NCBI RefSeq assembly: GCF_029227915.1
Contig: NC_079877.1
Coordinates: forward strand, 22,161,851 to 22,221,850
Origin: Hydractinia symbiolongicarpus
Taxonomy: Eukaryota > Cnidaria > Hydrozoa > Anthoathecata > Hydractiniidae
DNA length: 60,000 bases
Direction: 5' to 3'
The translations under genes and the position numbers were made by a program. Below the pieces are notes generated by a model, which saw only the letters and a list, made by a program, of their open reading frames with translations, did no database searches and was not told the DNA's origin. Shown one piece after another: positions 41,501-53,042 of the stretch. Numbering within the stretch: position 1 is the first letter of the stretch; every line of letters begins with the position of its first letter.

Positions 41501-44500
41501 GGTGGAAATAACTGACGTCATCTCTAGTGTACGAAACTAGGGACTACCTGGGACCAAGTTTAGTAAGTTTTTCAAACCTGGTTCACCCAATCCGTTTTGA
41601 GCGAACTGGTACCATCATTAAAAAAAATGTTAAATGAATCTTTAACTGTTCGTTGTAAGCACATTATTCTATTCATTACTTTAATCAGCATTTCAACATC
41701 ACAACAGAAGTAACAGCTTAACAAATGTATACGTTAACAGACCTGTTTCCTTAACTTCATTAAACAGATTTTAAGAATTAACATGTTTTAAGGCCTTTTC
41801 ATATTACAGGAATATATTGGCAGCAATATTTTTCAATATATTGTAAATTGTTGCTGAATGCTGATCACATTGCCAAACATTTTGTTTTGCTCTGCTAATT
41901 CTTTTGTTTTTATTTCAATAAAACCATCGAAATCTATTTACAGAAAAAAAGTTCTCAGTTTGATTTAAAAAATATTGCAGAATATTGCGAACCATTATAA
42001 GCTTTTATCAATACATTGTTATATTGTTGGTTGTTTTAACAGTATATTAATACAATAATAACCGATTACCCTGGGCTGTACCACAAAATATCACCCAAGG
42101 TCTGAGTGCCAACCGAGCTTGCAAGGTCGGTGCAATGACTGAGGGCGATATTTTCGGTACAGCACTGGGTAATCGGTAATTATTGTATCTGTTAACCGTC
42201 TAAGTTAGATAAAAAAAGAAGAATTTTGGCTTAATATTCTTATAATAATATAATCCACTAGCACTACTTTCGTTTACACTCGAAGTCAAAATTCCAAACA
42301 GTCCTGTCTAAAAACAAACATTCTATGTAGAATTCGTAAGTCCCTATAGAATAAATCTTTGTAAAGAAAACATTACGTTCGACACTAACAGAAGGATGTG
42401 AAAAGTTGAATGTGCAACTAAAATCTAGTTACAGCGAATATTGAAGCAATTTTTTTAACTAGCTACGCTAGCTAGCCAAGAATAACATGCGCTTTAACGA
42501 GGTCTATATTGATTGAGTAACCAAAAAGCTGAAGGAACGAGTCTGAAAATGGGAGGAGAAGTATTTGTTATATTTTAGTCGTCCTGTATTTAGTATTTTT
42601 GATAAAACTGGATATTAGATCATCGTTTTTAATGGACGATGTAGTTATATAACTAGCCATGGTGAAAAAGCATCCAGACAGAATGTTGCTGAATCTGGTT
42701 ATTTTAACAGTTAAACTTGACGTTTTTGTTGTTTCTACCCTATAAAAATGTTTTTATCAATAAATGTATTGTAGGAGTTAGATAAATAACCATTTCCAAT
42801 GCTTTTTAAAACTTGTTATTCCTGCTTTTTTACAATTTAAAGCTGCCATTTTTCTTGATGACGATTTTTCTGTGCTAAACACACATTGTCTAGAATGAAA
42901 TTCAAAAACATAACATTGATATAAGTGGCCATTGCTCGTAGTAAAGTAGACCATTTAAATTGTTTTTATCTAAAAATAAATTTAAACTGCGAATGACTCC
43001 TTAGACCCTTTTGGCTGACCATAGAGTATTTCTTACCTTAGTTTCATTGCTCATTATTACACATTTGTTACCTAATATAGTCTTGTTTCCCATTATGGTA
43101 TTTTGTCCATTGTATTCATTGTTATAGAATAGTTGTAAAAATGTAATTATATGGACTTATTGTTTTAGTGACTCCTGAAAGTGTGAAAAATGTTAATTCG
43201 ACAGAAAAGGATGGATGTATATATACTACATGGGAGAAAGTCAATACTGGTGAATGTGCTGTATCATACAGAATAGATTATTTTGATAGCAGAGGTTTGG
43301 TTTTGTTTTCACAAAATATGTCAGAGGGTATATATACTGCATCAATGTGTGACGAAATTATCATTTCAAAGGTAAACAATTTGCGAATTATAGCAGTACC
43401 CAACAGTATATTTAAAATGCAAGGTAATGGAACGATTGTCAAAATTGATAAACCAACAGGTGAGCCTGATTTTGTTCTTTAGGGAATTAACCGCTACATA
43501 AAATTACCCAGGCTGCAGGAAAATGTGTTAATTCTGTTGTGATCACTATTTTGTACTACTATTTAGATAATGACAGTGCAGGCATAGGAATAAGAATTGG
43601 TATTGTTGCAGCTGTTTTAATATCAATATTATTAGTTGTGCTTGTTGTGATTAAAAGTAAGTGTAATCGAATACTATCTTCTAATTCGTAGTAATTTGTG
43701 CAAAATAATAATATTTGCACAAGTATATAAGAAATCTCGAAAGTTAGTAGTTATTACGTGCATCTGGAAAGAGTTGCATATTTTGGGAACCAAGTCTCAG
43801 TGCTATTAGTGTTATCTAAGATTTTTTGAATCCAGGTTATGGTATTGCGTTAGCTTTGATTACAAATGCTGATACTGAACAATAGGGAGTCGGTAGGGAA
43901 AAATAAGTTTTAAATGATTGTGTGAGACAGAAAAACCAAAAATGAAACTTTTACCTCACGTAGAATGTTGTTCTTACTCTTAACTTTGCCTAAAAAGTTA
44001 TTCAAACTTGTTTTAAACATTTAAGACTGCGGGACCAGATACTATTTTAATTACTTGATGGTTATCCTTGGATACAGAAACATTTATAATGTTCTTGTGA
44101 TGTTTCCTATTATTACTCTTTCCCATACTATTTCAGCCATAGGTATGAGATACAAATACTACACTTATTAGAGTGTGTGACAATACGTTTTGATATTGCC
44201 AAAAACAATAAAAACACCTTATTATCAAAAAGCCTTTTGAATATGTGCGATAGCTTCTACTAAACAATTTTGTTGAATCCGAATTTTGTGCGATAGTCAA
44301 CAATAAAAAATATTTTAGGGCAGAACAACATGTAAGCCATTTTCTTGCTTTACATTTGACATTTGTTTCTGGCTTATAAGCTATCCTCAACGTTTTTAAA
44401 ATGTTGTAGACTAATGGCATTTTATTTACTTCTCTTAAAATACTAGTAATAATAATTGGTTGTGGCGGTATTAGTGGTGTTTGGAATAGCTTTATTCTCA

Positions 44501-47500
44501 GCTATATCGGAGTCTGGCAATGTCCAAGACTGACACTGAGAAATTGGCTAGATCTGGCACTGCACATTAACAAAATTTTTTTATTTTTATAAAATTTCAT
44601 TTACCATTAATTCATCACCAGCAAATGTAAAATTTACACACTAATTCATATCAGTGTGTATCAGAACTGCAATGTTGCATGTATAGACAGGTACATACAT
44701 TATTCTAACATTTGAAATTTCGAGTTTGAACTTGAACTTTAATAAAAATGAGAGATTGGGACACCAAAAATTTATTTCTGGTCATATATTATTAAAGATG
44801 GTTTTCACACTGATGATTACTATTGCCTATGAAACTTTATGCTGATCAAAAAAGAACCAATTCAGATTATAAAAACGAACAAGTCGTCATCACGTGATTC
44901 TCGGCCTAACGTTAACTTAATGGGAACGTGAACTTCTGGACGTCTGTGTTATTAAAGCATTGTTTAATACTTGTTAGCCCATGGGGGAAGTCCATGGAAA
45001 TTTACCTACCATACCTAAATTGTTTTTTAATTAAAATTAGCGATTTTATGTGCGATTTGCGGCAGGGTAGATGAAATAATAACACCAAAATCAAATTTTG
45101 CGTTTTGAATTAATTTATTTAGTTTTCTTCCACAAAAAAATAAAATAATCACACAGGAGGTTATTTCCTCTCGAAAAGGATTTTCAGCTTTGGCAAAAAC
45201 ATCGTTCGCCGATTTGATTGCCTCAGAAATGCCAGCAGAATCAAAGCCATTGATTATTGAATCCTTTTGCTTTTTGAGGTGGTTGTACGCGTCTACGATC
45301 CACTTGGTGTGAAGGGGCTTCAAATCGGTCAGTTTGAGAGATACTCTAACATCGTTGAACTTGTTGAGGTTCCATTACTGTTAAACTTTTCATGTCCCTG
45401 AAAATGGGTTTGAGATCAAATGAGAAAATTCATCGAAGATTTTTGTTCATTTGACTTTTTGGGAATAATTCACGATGACGTGAGTTCATCAGATGAAGAG
45501 TGTGATATTGATCTCGACATCACAGTAGGAGATGTGGATAGAGTGGAAGAGGATGTTAAACACATACTAGTAACAAATTAACAGCGAGAATAGTGGACAA
45601 AGACGTTATTTTAAGTAAATAATTTGAAATAAAAATTTTTTTCTTCTCAGGTAAAACATTTCGTCAGTTAAAAGTGAGGAAATTTCGGCCAGGTGACGAA
45701 ATTTTTACCGACGAATTATTTTAATGAGGAAATAAAAGTCTGACATATTTTTAACCAATAATAACCAATTTAACCATACTCTGGTCCAAAGTGGAAAATT
45801 AACTGAATACACTTTTTCTTCCAGAATCAGGTGGTTGTCAGGTGGTTGTAAGACACAGATAGATTACTTTTTGGTTAGAAAGTCAGACAAGAAAGTGGTG
45901 AAGGACGTGAAAGTTATATCGGGGGAAGAGTGTGTTTCCCAGCATAGGTTGCTGGTTTGTGATATTATCTTGAAGAGTGTCAGAGAAGCCAAGGGAAAGT
46001 ACAGGCCCCGTCGAAAAGTCTGGAAGCTGAAGGAAGAGATTGTAGCAAGACAGTTTAGTGCAAAAGTTCAGCAGTTAGCCTACAATAGTCAATGTGATAG
46101 TGACAATGTTGAAAGTACTTGGACTACTTTGAAGAATTGTCTTCTAGAAGCTTCTGATGATACCTGTGGGTGGACGAAAGGACCAGCTAGACATAGACAG
46201 ACCTGGTGGTGGAATAATGAGGTTGACCAGTGTATAAAGGAAAAGAGGAAACTTTGGAAAGAGTGGAAGTCAGGTGGTAGTAAAAATATTTACTTAGAAG
46301 CTAAGCGTCGAGCTCGTACAGCAGTGTATAAGGCAAAATCAGAAGCAGAGAGAAACAGATTTGCAGATGTGTTAAGAAGGGAAGACCAGCGCAATGAGGT
46401 ATTCAAGATAGCAAAGCAAATGAAGAAGACTAATCAAGATATTGTAGGTGAGAAGTGTATACGTAATGATGAAGGTGTTTTGGCTAGCACAGAGGAGGAG
46501 AAAAGGGTAGCTTGGAAGAATCATTATCAGAGGTTGCTTAACACTGAGTTTGATTGGGACGAGGGTAATTTGTCTGATGATGATGTCGTAGAAGGGCCAG
46601 CCATGCAGATCAAGACAGAATGGGTAGTGGAGGCTATTAGGAAAATGAAGATTGGCAAGGCTGCAGGAGTATCAGGTATTGTTGCAGAGATGGTAAAAGC
46701 ATCTGGATATATTGGAGTTAAGCTTATTACAAGTCTTGCTAACCAGATTATAAAGGATGGTGCTATTCCGAGTGAGTGGCAGTCGAGTGTAATAGTGAAT
46801 TGTTTCAAGGGCAAGGGTGATGCATTAGAAAGGGGTAACTATAGAGGTTTGAAGTTGGTTGATCAAGTAATGAAAGTTATTGAAAGAGTGATTGATAAGT
46901 TACTTAGAGAAAGAATTGATATAGATAAGATGCAATTTGGTTTTGTTCCAGGGCGTGGCACTACAGATGCAATATTTTTACTCAGACAGCTTCAGGAAAA
47001 GTATTTAGGAAAGAAAAAGAATCTCTATTTTGCCTTTGTAGATTTAGAGAAAGCTTTTGATAGAGTGCCACGTAAAGTTATTTGGTGGGCTATGAGAAAA
47101 TTAGGTGTGGATGAGTGGCTAGTTACGATGGTTCAGTCTATGTACAGCAATGCTAGAAGTCGTGTCAGGATTAACGATTCACTTAGTGATGAATTTAGTG
47201 TAAATGTTGGTGTACATCAGGGTTCTGTACTTAGTCCTTTGTTGTTTATTCTAGTCTTAGAAGCGCTGTCGATGGAGTTCAGAACAGGTTGCCCATGGGA
47301 GTTATTGTATGCAGATGATTTGGTTCTCATAGCAGAGTCGATGGAAGAATTAGTTGAAAAGTTTGAGAAGTGGAAGAAAGGACTAGAAGAAAAAGGGCTG
47401 AAGGTAAACACAGCAAAGTCTAAAGTCATGATAAGTAGCATTGCAGCCAAGTGTGACCTTGTAGTTGGAAAGTGGCCTTGTGGAGTTTGCAGGAAAGGGG

Positions 47501-50500
47501 TTGGTAGTAACTCAATTTTTTGTCAGACTTGCAAGCATTGGGTACATAAGAAGTGCAGTAGTATTAGTGGAAGGTTAAGAGCTGGCATACAGTTTGTATG
47601 CAAGCGTTGCAAAGGTGAGATTATAGAGAATGAAGTATTTCCAGCTTTAATGATGTACAACAGTGGCTCGTTAGAGATAGTTAAGAACTTCTGTTACTTA
47701 GGTGATATGTTGGGCAGTGAAGGGGGTGTTGGAAGAAGTGTTACTTGCAGGATAGGTTCTGCTTGGAAAAAGTTTAGAGAGTTACTTCCTTTATTGACTA
47801 GCAGAGTCCTGTCAATTGAGGTAAAAGGTAGGTTGTATGAGGCCTGTGTAAGAAGTGTTATGTTGTACGGTAGTGAGACATGGGCAGTGAAGCAGGAAGA
47901 TCTTGAGCGTTTAGAAAGGAATGATATGAGAATGGTTAGGTGGATGTGTAATGCCAGTCTGAGAGACAGAAAGAGTTCAGATGAGCTAAGAAGCAGGCTA
48001 AGTCTCTGTAGAATTAAAGATGTTATCCAGATAAGAAGATTGAATTGGCTGGGGCACTTGGAAAGAATGGAGGAGGATAATTGGGTAAGAAAGTGTAGAG
48101 ACTTGATAGTTCCTGGGGCAATGCCCAGAGGCAGACCGAGAAAGACTTGGCAGGAGGTTATAAGGACAGACTTGATAGAGAGGAAGTTGAGTTTAGATCT
48201 AACACAGTCTAGATCAGATTGGAAGAGGGTCATTAATATACCCCGTCCAACCCATGCTAGCATGGAAAACGGACGTTAAGCCGAGAATGATGATGATGAT
48301 GATGATTTTTAAATATTTAACATTGTCTTTCAAACAACAAAAACTTTTATTTAAATTTCCAAACCGCTTTGTAACAGAGGAGACCTATTCACTACCATGG
48401 ATTCGACTGTTGCCGTAATTTTTACTTTGTGTGATATCGCGTATTCTCAAATTCACGTTAATTAAATGCATTTTTGAAAAAAACCTTGCTCCACCGAGTT
48501 AATTAAATGCCTTTTTCAAAATAATTTTATTGAACCGCGTTAATTTCATGGCTGGTAATTTAATTCGCGTTAATTTCTTGACTTGTTAATTTTATGGAAT
48601 AAGGTAGTTATGCAATTTTTCGAAAACCTGCGTTTTTCTTAGTAAGGCATCTAAACCAGAAGCAAATCTGGGAATCACAAATGATAAATGTTGTTATTTT
48701 AGATGCGCACTTTTTTGTGACTGCTCTATCAGATTCTTTTTCTGTTTCTGTTCTCTCCTTTCCAATCTGGCTCGATAGAAAATGCCTGAATCTTTACATG
48801 AGCAAGTATGTTGTTAAGTGGTGCGAGCTGAAAGCTATATAAATTTATGTTTTATCTATTCTTAAATTATAGTTTAGATGGGAATGCGTTATGTGTATGA
48901 ATTTTACACTACTTTTTAGACGTTCCGCAAAAAGCTGATTTTTACAATAGGGATTAATCAGTGTTATCAAGCCAGGTCTTAAAACAGTGTCATTAACAAT
49001 TTTTTTGGATATTCAACAATACACAACATAGAGCAGCAAGTTGTCTTGAAATTTTCTATGGTGGTCGGGGTGAGTGAGGGAATATTATATTACCCAGGTC
49101 CCGTATTAATTTATAATTTTGCTTGTTAATTATTCTTGTCTTTCCTGGAGGAAACAAAATTTTGGTTATAAGATTCAGAATTTCAAAAAATTTTTAAAGT
49201 GTAAACGATTTTTTAGTAGTTTTTAAATCTGAGTATCTTTCAAATGTTATTACTGAGAGCGTAAAATGTAAATCTTGCAAAAAGACGTTACTCAATGGGT
49301 TGATAGTTACCTTGGATAAAATGAGCAATTGAGACAGCCCTTTACAGATAGCTCGCAAATCATATGAACCAGAAGGTTGATCTTTGAATTAAGTGCTTAC
49401 CAGTAACTCAAATAAAGTTTTTGAAATAAACAGGGAGGTGTTTTTAATGAAAAAGACAGTGAACACGTCTTCTCCGTTTAAAAATTTTGGACCTCCAGAA
49501 AAATTTGGTGAACAAACATAAACACGGAGCCGTGCATCAAATGGTAAGTACTCAAAACTTTGGTTGTTTTTTTTCAGACCAGTCTGCTGTTAGCAAAGTT
49601 TAGCGTCATCTTCATGGACACAAGGGCAACAAATGCACTAGACATCATACCGCCTGGATTTTTGAAGGACATACTCTGTCATTGCAAAATCAGTCACACA
49701 TCCCATCAATATGCTGCTGTCGACAGGTGTTATACCTAGTGGCTTTAAAATTGCAATAGTCACACTCACATCTAAGTTGGTAGCTAATCTAATCACGACA
49801 AAAATTATTGTCTCTTTATCCAATGGACTGGAAAAGTGTGTACATGTATAACTGACTTACATAGAAACAAAAAAATTATTATTAACATATCGGTGTGGTT
49901 TCTGTTCCTCACGGTCAACTGAGCAAGCTGTTATTCTCTATCGCATTAGAAAGATAATGGATGAAGGCGAACCAACAGCTGTTGTTTACATTGAATTTAT
50001 TAAAGTGGTAATCTATCAAAATTGGACGACTATGGTATAATATATAAGAATTGTTAAATCCTAAGCTATACTGATGGATATTAGTATCTTTGTTTCATCA
50101 AAAGATAAGGAACAAATTGAAAAGCTTTTAATAAAGATCTGGTATATATCGAGCATGCAAAAAGAAAAAACCAGAAAATTTGCCAAATAAAAATTTAGAT
50201 GTTTTTTCCCATAGAATATTGGTCAATAAAACAAGTAAACATAAATACTTACGTATCATTTTGAGAATGCCTACAAAATATCTTCAGGGCATTTGAAGCT
50301 AATCTCAAAGATGTGTTTCTTGTTAACCTTGAAAACAGACAACTTAATTTACATGATGTTAGTTTTACCTGTTCTGACGTATTTTCCATCAGTCTTTTTT
50401 TCACTCACTCAGATGCAAAAGCGCAGGCTGGCATCAATAGATCACAGAGCTGCTAAAGTCATCTCATCACGCTTTATTCGTATAGTACCAGGAAATTTCC

Positions 50501-52433
50501 CAAATAACTTTGTAACTATGGAAACTTGGCAGAACACATGCAATTCCGGTAGGTCAATGCGTCTGCCAAAATATTTTTTTTTGGCGCCAAACTATATATA
50601 ACCCACTGCATAAAAACATCGGAAAAGAAAACGTTTTGATGTCTCATGATAATTACACTAGTCAGCATTATTCCTAACTAAACCTAACCTTTGATTACTT
50701 TGTGCAGTTACTGTCCCTTTCCTCTTACTCTTTAACTTCTTCTGCATACTTTTCCATATGTACCCTTGTGCTTTTATTCCGTCACTCCTAGCACACAAGT
50801 TTTTAACTTTTCCATTTATTTTTGTTTAAGCCACAGAACTCGTTTGTAAATAATTTTTGTATATTTTTATATACTTGTATGACTGCTGTATGATATTAAT
50901 TACTCAAAGACAAAAGATTTCAACTGGATTGGCATAAGAAAGACAGACAAACAAACATAAAAATAGCACAATTATGCACTACGTTTCGACAAAGTTAAAA
51001 CACCAGAAAAAGTCCTCGAGTGCCCACTAACAAGATATATTGCAGAGCTTGGATAAAAGCAGCTTATGGAAGAATCAAATGCTTTCTACACTTTGATCGG
51101 TGGTTGGTATGGGTGGTGTCGTAAGTTTGAAGCTAAAAGAAATCTGAAAGGGATGTGCAGATGAATTTTGTAATTATTGCAGTACACGTGATGTTAATAA
51201 CGTTGAAAAACTTTGCATAATTTTAGGTTCGCATAGAAAAGATTCAATAAAACAACTGGAATCATTCTGACAGATAATCGAAACAGATACACACATAGTT
51301 TTGGACGGACGTTACACATTATGTTGTGTTGTGCTCAATGCACAAACCTTTGCGATAAACTATGTTGTTTGCATATTGTATAACAGGTGCCACCAAACCA
51401 GATGGAAAGAAAGCTGACAGTTAGGAAGGGGATAAAAGTACTACGGCTGCATGGATTACCTTAAGGTTGTGCTTTCTCTATAAATTAAAAATTTAAACAT
51501 AACAAAGGAGTTACATATAAAAACAGACTGTGTTTTGTTAAAAATTGATACATCGATATGTGGTAATCTACTTTTTCAAGAGCTTGTTTTCATCGCAAAA
51601 TGCCTATGAGAGAAACAAGCAAGATTTTGAAACTAAAAAGAGCAACCACAAAGTAACTAAGAAACAAAATATAAATAAAATAAAAAAAATAAAAAAGAAA
51701 GATTGCTCAGTTTATATTTTAAATACTTCTATTTCCACCTTTGCAACAGAATATAACACGAATATCTCCCCCATTCCATCCCTATACAAGACTTAGTTGT
51801 CAACAGTCCATTAAAACCATCAGTAGTGGCCTTTAAAATGAAATAGAAAACTTTTTTTGTTTTCATTTATTTAGGGTGTCGAATATAACATTTGAATTGA
51901 TTAAAACGTTTTGTTCATAAACGTTTGTTTTGTAATCCCTTTAAAATGTCTGGATTATAAAATGTGCTAGTGAATTTTTAAAAACTATTAATAAAGGGGT
52001 TAGAACTTTAAAAAAACTTTAAAAAGAGTTTGTTATAATAAATCAGTGTAGTAACAGTGAAGTGTATTTTTTTATATTTTATTTTACACAAATGCCTAAA
52101 AATTATGTTTATGAGGTAAATTCTAACAAGGTCCTAAAGTTTTGATTTCTGCACGTATTAATTTTTACGCATCTTATTTTCATTTTAGGGAAGCATTGTG
52201 GTTGTAGAAAGCAGGAGACCTTTTCAGGGGAAAACTCTGGCCAAGCAGATCCTAATGACACATATTACAACGTAGCAAACTTAAATGCAGAATATTCAGA
52301 ACTGAACATTATAAATGTTCAACATGATTTATACACAGGTCTAACAAAGACACCTGAAGAAAGTCATTATGAAGATTTGAAGAAGAAAGATATCACAGAA
52401 AATATATATACTGATCTTAATAATGATACGTAA
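35483..52433 (+). CDS. Gene B: Alr-like immunoglobulin-superfamily receptor (seven exons, one damaged acceptor)
   Basis: Exons 35483-35528, 35672-36022, 38368-38658, 38790-39041 (or from about 38757 if the ancestral boundary were used), 43169-43459, 43567-43656 and 52189-52433. With the shortened fourth exon the joined length is 1566 bases, 521 residues plus stop, and open. The architecture is the same as gene A: signal peptide, three Ig-like domains, Fn3-like domain, transmembrane helix, four-YxxL tail. There is no counterpart of the extra Fn3 exon of gene A. The ancestral acceptor of exon 4 has been lost, so expression of a full product depends on an in-frame AG 33 bases downstream. The last intron (8.5 kb) holds a LINE on the same strand and a DDE transposase fragment. 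It may be functional or a recent pseudogene; RNA would decide. Confidence 0.75.
35672..36022 (+). CDS. Gene B exon 2: V-set-like Ig domain 1
   Basis: The exon is 117 codons, three more than gene A (an insertion in the VTD...AA(D/N)NV loop). Motifs SVTITYVTD, VNFRIIYND, GNRLRTSTSL and YNDTGLYFAEI are as in gene A, again without the canonical Cys pair. A single Cys appears at the second residue. It is about 73% identical to gene A and 87% to gene C at protein level. Confidence 0.85.
36023..38367 (+). other. Gene B intron 2
   Basis: The intron is 2.3 kb, homologous to the gene A and gene C second introns (shared blocks near 36750, 37500-37740 and 37910-38060). No repeat insertion or gene was recognised within it. 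Confidence 0.55.
38368..38658 (+). CDS. Gene B exon 3: I-set-like Ig domain 2
   Basis: The exon is 97 codons, phase 1, with acceptor TATTTAG and donor GTAAGT. The features are those of gene A: LQGHPKPQVTW with the Cys replaced, and LSYKAVGYND in place of YxCxAxN. It differs from gene A at nine residues. Confidence 0.85.
38790..39041 (+). CDS. Gene B exon 4: I-set-like Ig domain 3, shortened by lost acceptor
   Basis: Where gene A has TTTTAAAG before the exon, gene B reads TTTTAAATTATAA: the AG is gone. The first AG downstream (GTGAAAG, ending 38789) opens the exon at 38790 in the correct phase 1. That drops 33 bases (11 codons, including the first Cys of gene A's exon). The remainder (THVCGNPMPTVSMEF, SRCGKKLIVTAKNNKGE) is intact to the GTAAGT donor. 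The alternative is skipping of the exon, which would also keep the frame because all introns are phase 1. Confidence 0.65.
40293..40305. repeat. Homopolymer run of 13 G
   Basis: A G13 tract stands out in strongly AT-rich DNA. It is a likely site of length variation or sequencing error, with no coding role. Confidence 0.9.
42054..42186. repeat. Fold-back element copy 3
   Basis: This is the same palindromic element as 25959-26091 and 29543-29671, with CCGATTACCCTGGGCTGTACC on the left and GGTACAGCACTGGGTAATCGG on the right. It lies at the position in gene B corresponding to copy 1 in gene A, so it predates the duplication. Confidence 0.75.
43169..43459 (+). CDS. Gene B exon 5: Fn3-like membrane-proximal domain
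   Basis: The exon is 97 codons, acceptor TGTTTTAG, donor GTGAGC, phase 1. DGCIYTTWEKVNTGECAVSYRI and MCDEIIISKVNNLRII are as in gene A, with about ten substitutions. Confidence 0.8.
43567..43656 (+). CDS. Gene B exon 6: transmembrane helix
   Basis: The exon is 30 codons. The helix IGIVAAVLISILLVVLVVI is preceded by GIGIR: gene B has an Arg at the outer edge of the membrane segment where gene A has Ile. A charged residue at the membrane edge could matter for pairing with an adaptor, but that is speculation. Confidence 0.85.
45027..45390 (-). pseudogene. DDE transposase C-terminus (pogo/CENP-B-type) fragment
   Basis: The minus strand encodes VRVSLKLTDLKPLHTKWIV, then DAYNHLKKQKDSIINGFDSAGISEAI and ENPF. 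This is the pattern after the last catalytic Asp in pogo/Tigger-like DDE_1 transposases (LHxxW(I/L)V..YN.L...I..G(F/W)..AGI..A). The catalytic core itself is absent, so it is a truncated relic. At about 44886-44905 lies a short ATTCTCGGCCTAACGT match to the LINE 3' end. Confidence 0.55.
45420..45581 (+). other. Small open reading frame of unknown nature
   Basis: The frame is 53 codons from ATG to TAA, acidic in the second half (SSSDEECDIDLDITVGD). It lies in the inserted DNA between the DDE fragment and the LINE. I do not recognise it; it may be the tail of another transposase. Confidence 0.25.
45835..48279 (+). CDS. LINE ORF2-like protein: endonuclease end, reverse transcriptase, PHD-like finger
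   Basis: The open frame is 814 codons without a natural start Met (the first codon is TTG at the truncation). Residues 1-45 are the end of an AP-type endonuclease (TQIDYFLV, SQHRLLVCD, with Gln where SDHR is usual). Reverse transcriptase covers about 255-535, with NCFKGKGD, NYRGL, FGFVPGRGTTDA, FVDLEKAFDRVP (D403), GVHQGSVLSPLLF and LYADDLVLIAES (D494, D495). A cysteine/histidine module with eight ligands (C549, C552, C563, C566, H571, C574, C589, C592) in PHD-like spacing sits right after RT. The C-terminus has RRLNWLGHLERM and GRPRKTW. It cannot move by itself because most of the endonuclease is missing. Confidence 0.9.
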   Translation: MSGGCKTQIDYFLVRKSDKKVVKDVKVISGEECVSQHRLLVCDIILKSVREAKGKYRPRRKVWKLKEEIVARQFSAKVQQLAYNSQCDSDNVESTWTTLKNCLLEASDDTCGWTKGPARHRQTWWWNNEVDQCIKEKRKLWKEWKSGGSKNIYLEAKRRARTAVYKAKSEAERNRFADVLRREDQRNEVFKIAKQMKKTNQDIVGEKCIRNDEGVLASTEEEKRVAWKNHYQRLLNTEFDWDEGNLSDDDVVEGPAMQIKTEWVVEAIRKMKIGKAAGVSGIVAEMVKASGYIGVKLITSLANQIIKDGAIPSEWQSSVIVNCFKGKGDALERGNYRGLKLVDQVMKVIERVIDKLLRERIDIDKMQFGFVPGRGTTDAIFLLRQLQEKYLGKKKNLYFAFVDLEKAFDRVPRKVIWWAMRKLGVDEWLVTMVQSMYSNARSRVRINDSLSDEFSVNVGVHQGSVLSPLLFILVLEALSMEFRTGCPWELLYADDLVLIAESMEELVEKFEKWKKGLEEKGLKVNTAKSKVMISSIAAKCDLVVGKWPCGVCRKGVGSNSIFCQTCKHWVHKKCSSISGRLRAGIQFVCKRCKGEIIENEVFPALMMYNSGSLEIVKNFCYLGDMLGSEGGVGRSVTCRIGSAWKKFRELLPLLTSRVLSIEVKGRLYEACVRSVMLYGSETWAVKQEDLERLERNDMRMVRWMCNASLRDRKSSDELRSRLSLCRIKDVIQIRRLNWLGHLERMEEDNWVRKCRDLIVPGAMPRGRPRKTWQEVIRTDLIERKLSLDLTQSRSDWKRVINIPRPTHASMENGR
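45835..48310 (+). mobile_element. 5'-truncated LINE with intact reverse transcriptase, in gene B intron 6
   Basis: This non-LTR retrotransposon is in the same orientation as gene B. It is truncated inside the endonuclease domain and ends in (TGA)n at 48287-48306, the simple-repeat tail characteristic of several LINE clades. A second, much shorter copy sits on the minus strand at 13795-14564. No internal stop in 814 codons suggests a fairly recent insertion. The exact 5' junction and target duplication were not resolved. Confidence 0.9.
50050..50560 (+). pseudogene. LINE reverse-transcriptase relic, gene B copy
   Basis: This is the counterpart of 30990-31450: TATACTGATG(G)ATATTAG has an extra G that breaks the YxDD frame, followed by FVSSKDKEQ and, further on, LTYFPSVFFSLTQMQKRRL. 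It shares its position with the gene A copy. Confidence 0.6.
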
Positions 52434-53042
52434 ATGGGTACAAAGTTTTTAAATGTTCGTCAAGATCGTAGAACTTAAGCAGTTAACCCAGACAAAGTAT
52501 ACTTCAAGTTCATTATAGACATTTTAAAAAATTAATGTAGCCTTTATTTACCCTCATTGTCGATTAGACAGTACTTTTTTAATATAAACCTAACAGTAGT
52601 TTCTCTTGGAATCAAGAGTTTTGAGCTCTCTTGAGTGAATAGTTTATTATTTTGAATGGCATTAAATATATACTTCTTTATCACTGTCTTTTAATTGTTA
52701 ACAGCTTAGAAGTGTTAATCCTGAAACATTTTTTTTTCAAATTTTGATGAAGGTATATGATATTTTCTGTTTCTGTGACACACATTTTGAGCTATTGTTT
52801 TAATACATTAAATTTGCCGTTAATATTATTGGTGTTTGATTTTTTTTGTTAAAGTGAAACACATAGAGCATTAATTCTTGCAAAGCAAAACCTGTGTCTT
52901 AATATTTGCGCCATTTTGTACACTTTTAAACATGATCAAGTTTTTGCAAATCACTACAAATGCTTTTAACAAAACTCTCTATTTTTGTGTTTGAAAAAAT
53001 AGTAACTTTAGTTCATATTAATGGTTTTAGTGCATATTTCAA
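51344..53042. repeat. 1.70-kb block identical to 32075-33773, copy in gene B
   Basis: See the gene A copy. No mismatch was seen in 1,699 bases. Divergence resumes at once on both sides (C/A at 51343, G/A at 53043 relative to gene A). Confidence 0.9.
52189..52433 (+). CDS. Gene B exon 7: cytoplasmic tail with four YxxL motifs
   Basis: Nucleotide-identical to exon 7 of gene A, so the tail protein is the same: juxtamembrane CGC, then YSEL, YTGL, YEDL and YTDL in tandem ITAM-like spacing. Confidence 0.85.

Larger units (their letters stand above)
39042..43168 (+). other. Gene B intron 4
   Basis: The intron is 4.1 kb, homologous to gene A from about 39330 on. It contains a doubled 29-bp unit (TGTAAGTTATATAGCCAGAC, 39430-39488), a run of 13 G (40293-40305), a TTA-rich simple repeat (40590-40635) and fold-back copy 3 (42054-42186). 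No exon equivalent to the extra Fn3 exon of gene A was found. Confidence 0.6.
43657..52188 (+). other. Gene B intron 6
   Basis: The intron is 8.5 kb and homologous to gene A intron 6, except for about 3.6 kb of inserted DNA between roughly 44877 and 48510 (DDE transposase fragment, small open frame, LINE). It also carries the LINE RT relic shared with gene A (50050-50560). The last 845 bases belong to the block identical to gene A. Confidence 0.65.

Noticed and set aside
47694-48263. Minus-strand open frame of 189 codons inside the LINE
   Set aside because: Antisense shadow of the LINE ORF; the reverse transcriptase and finger motifs are on the plus strand.
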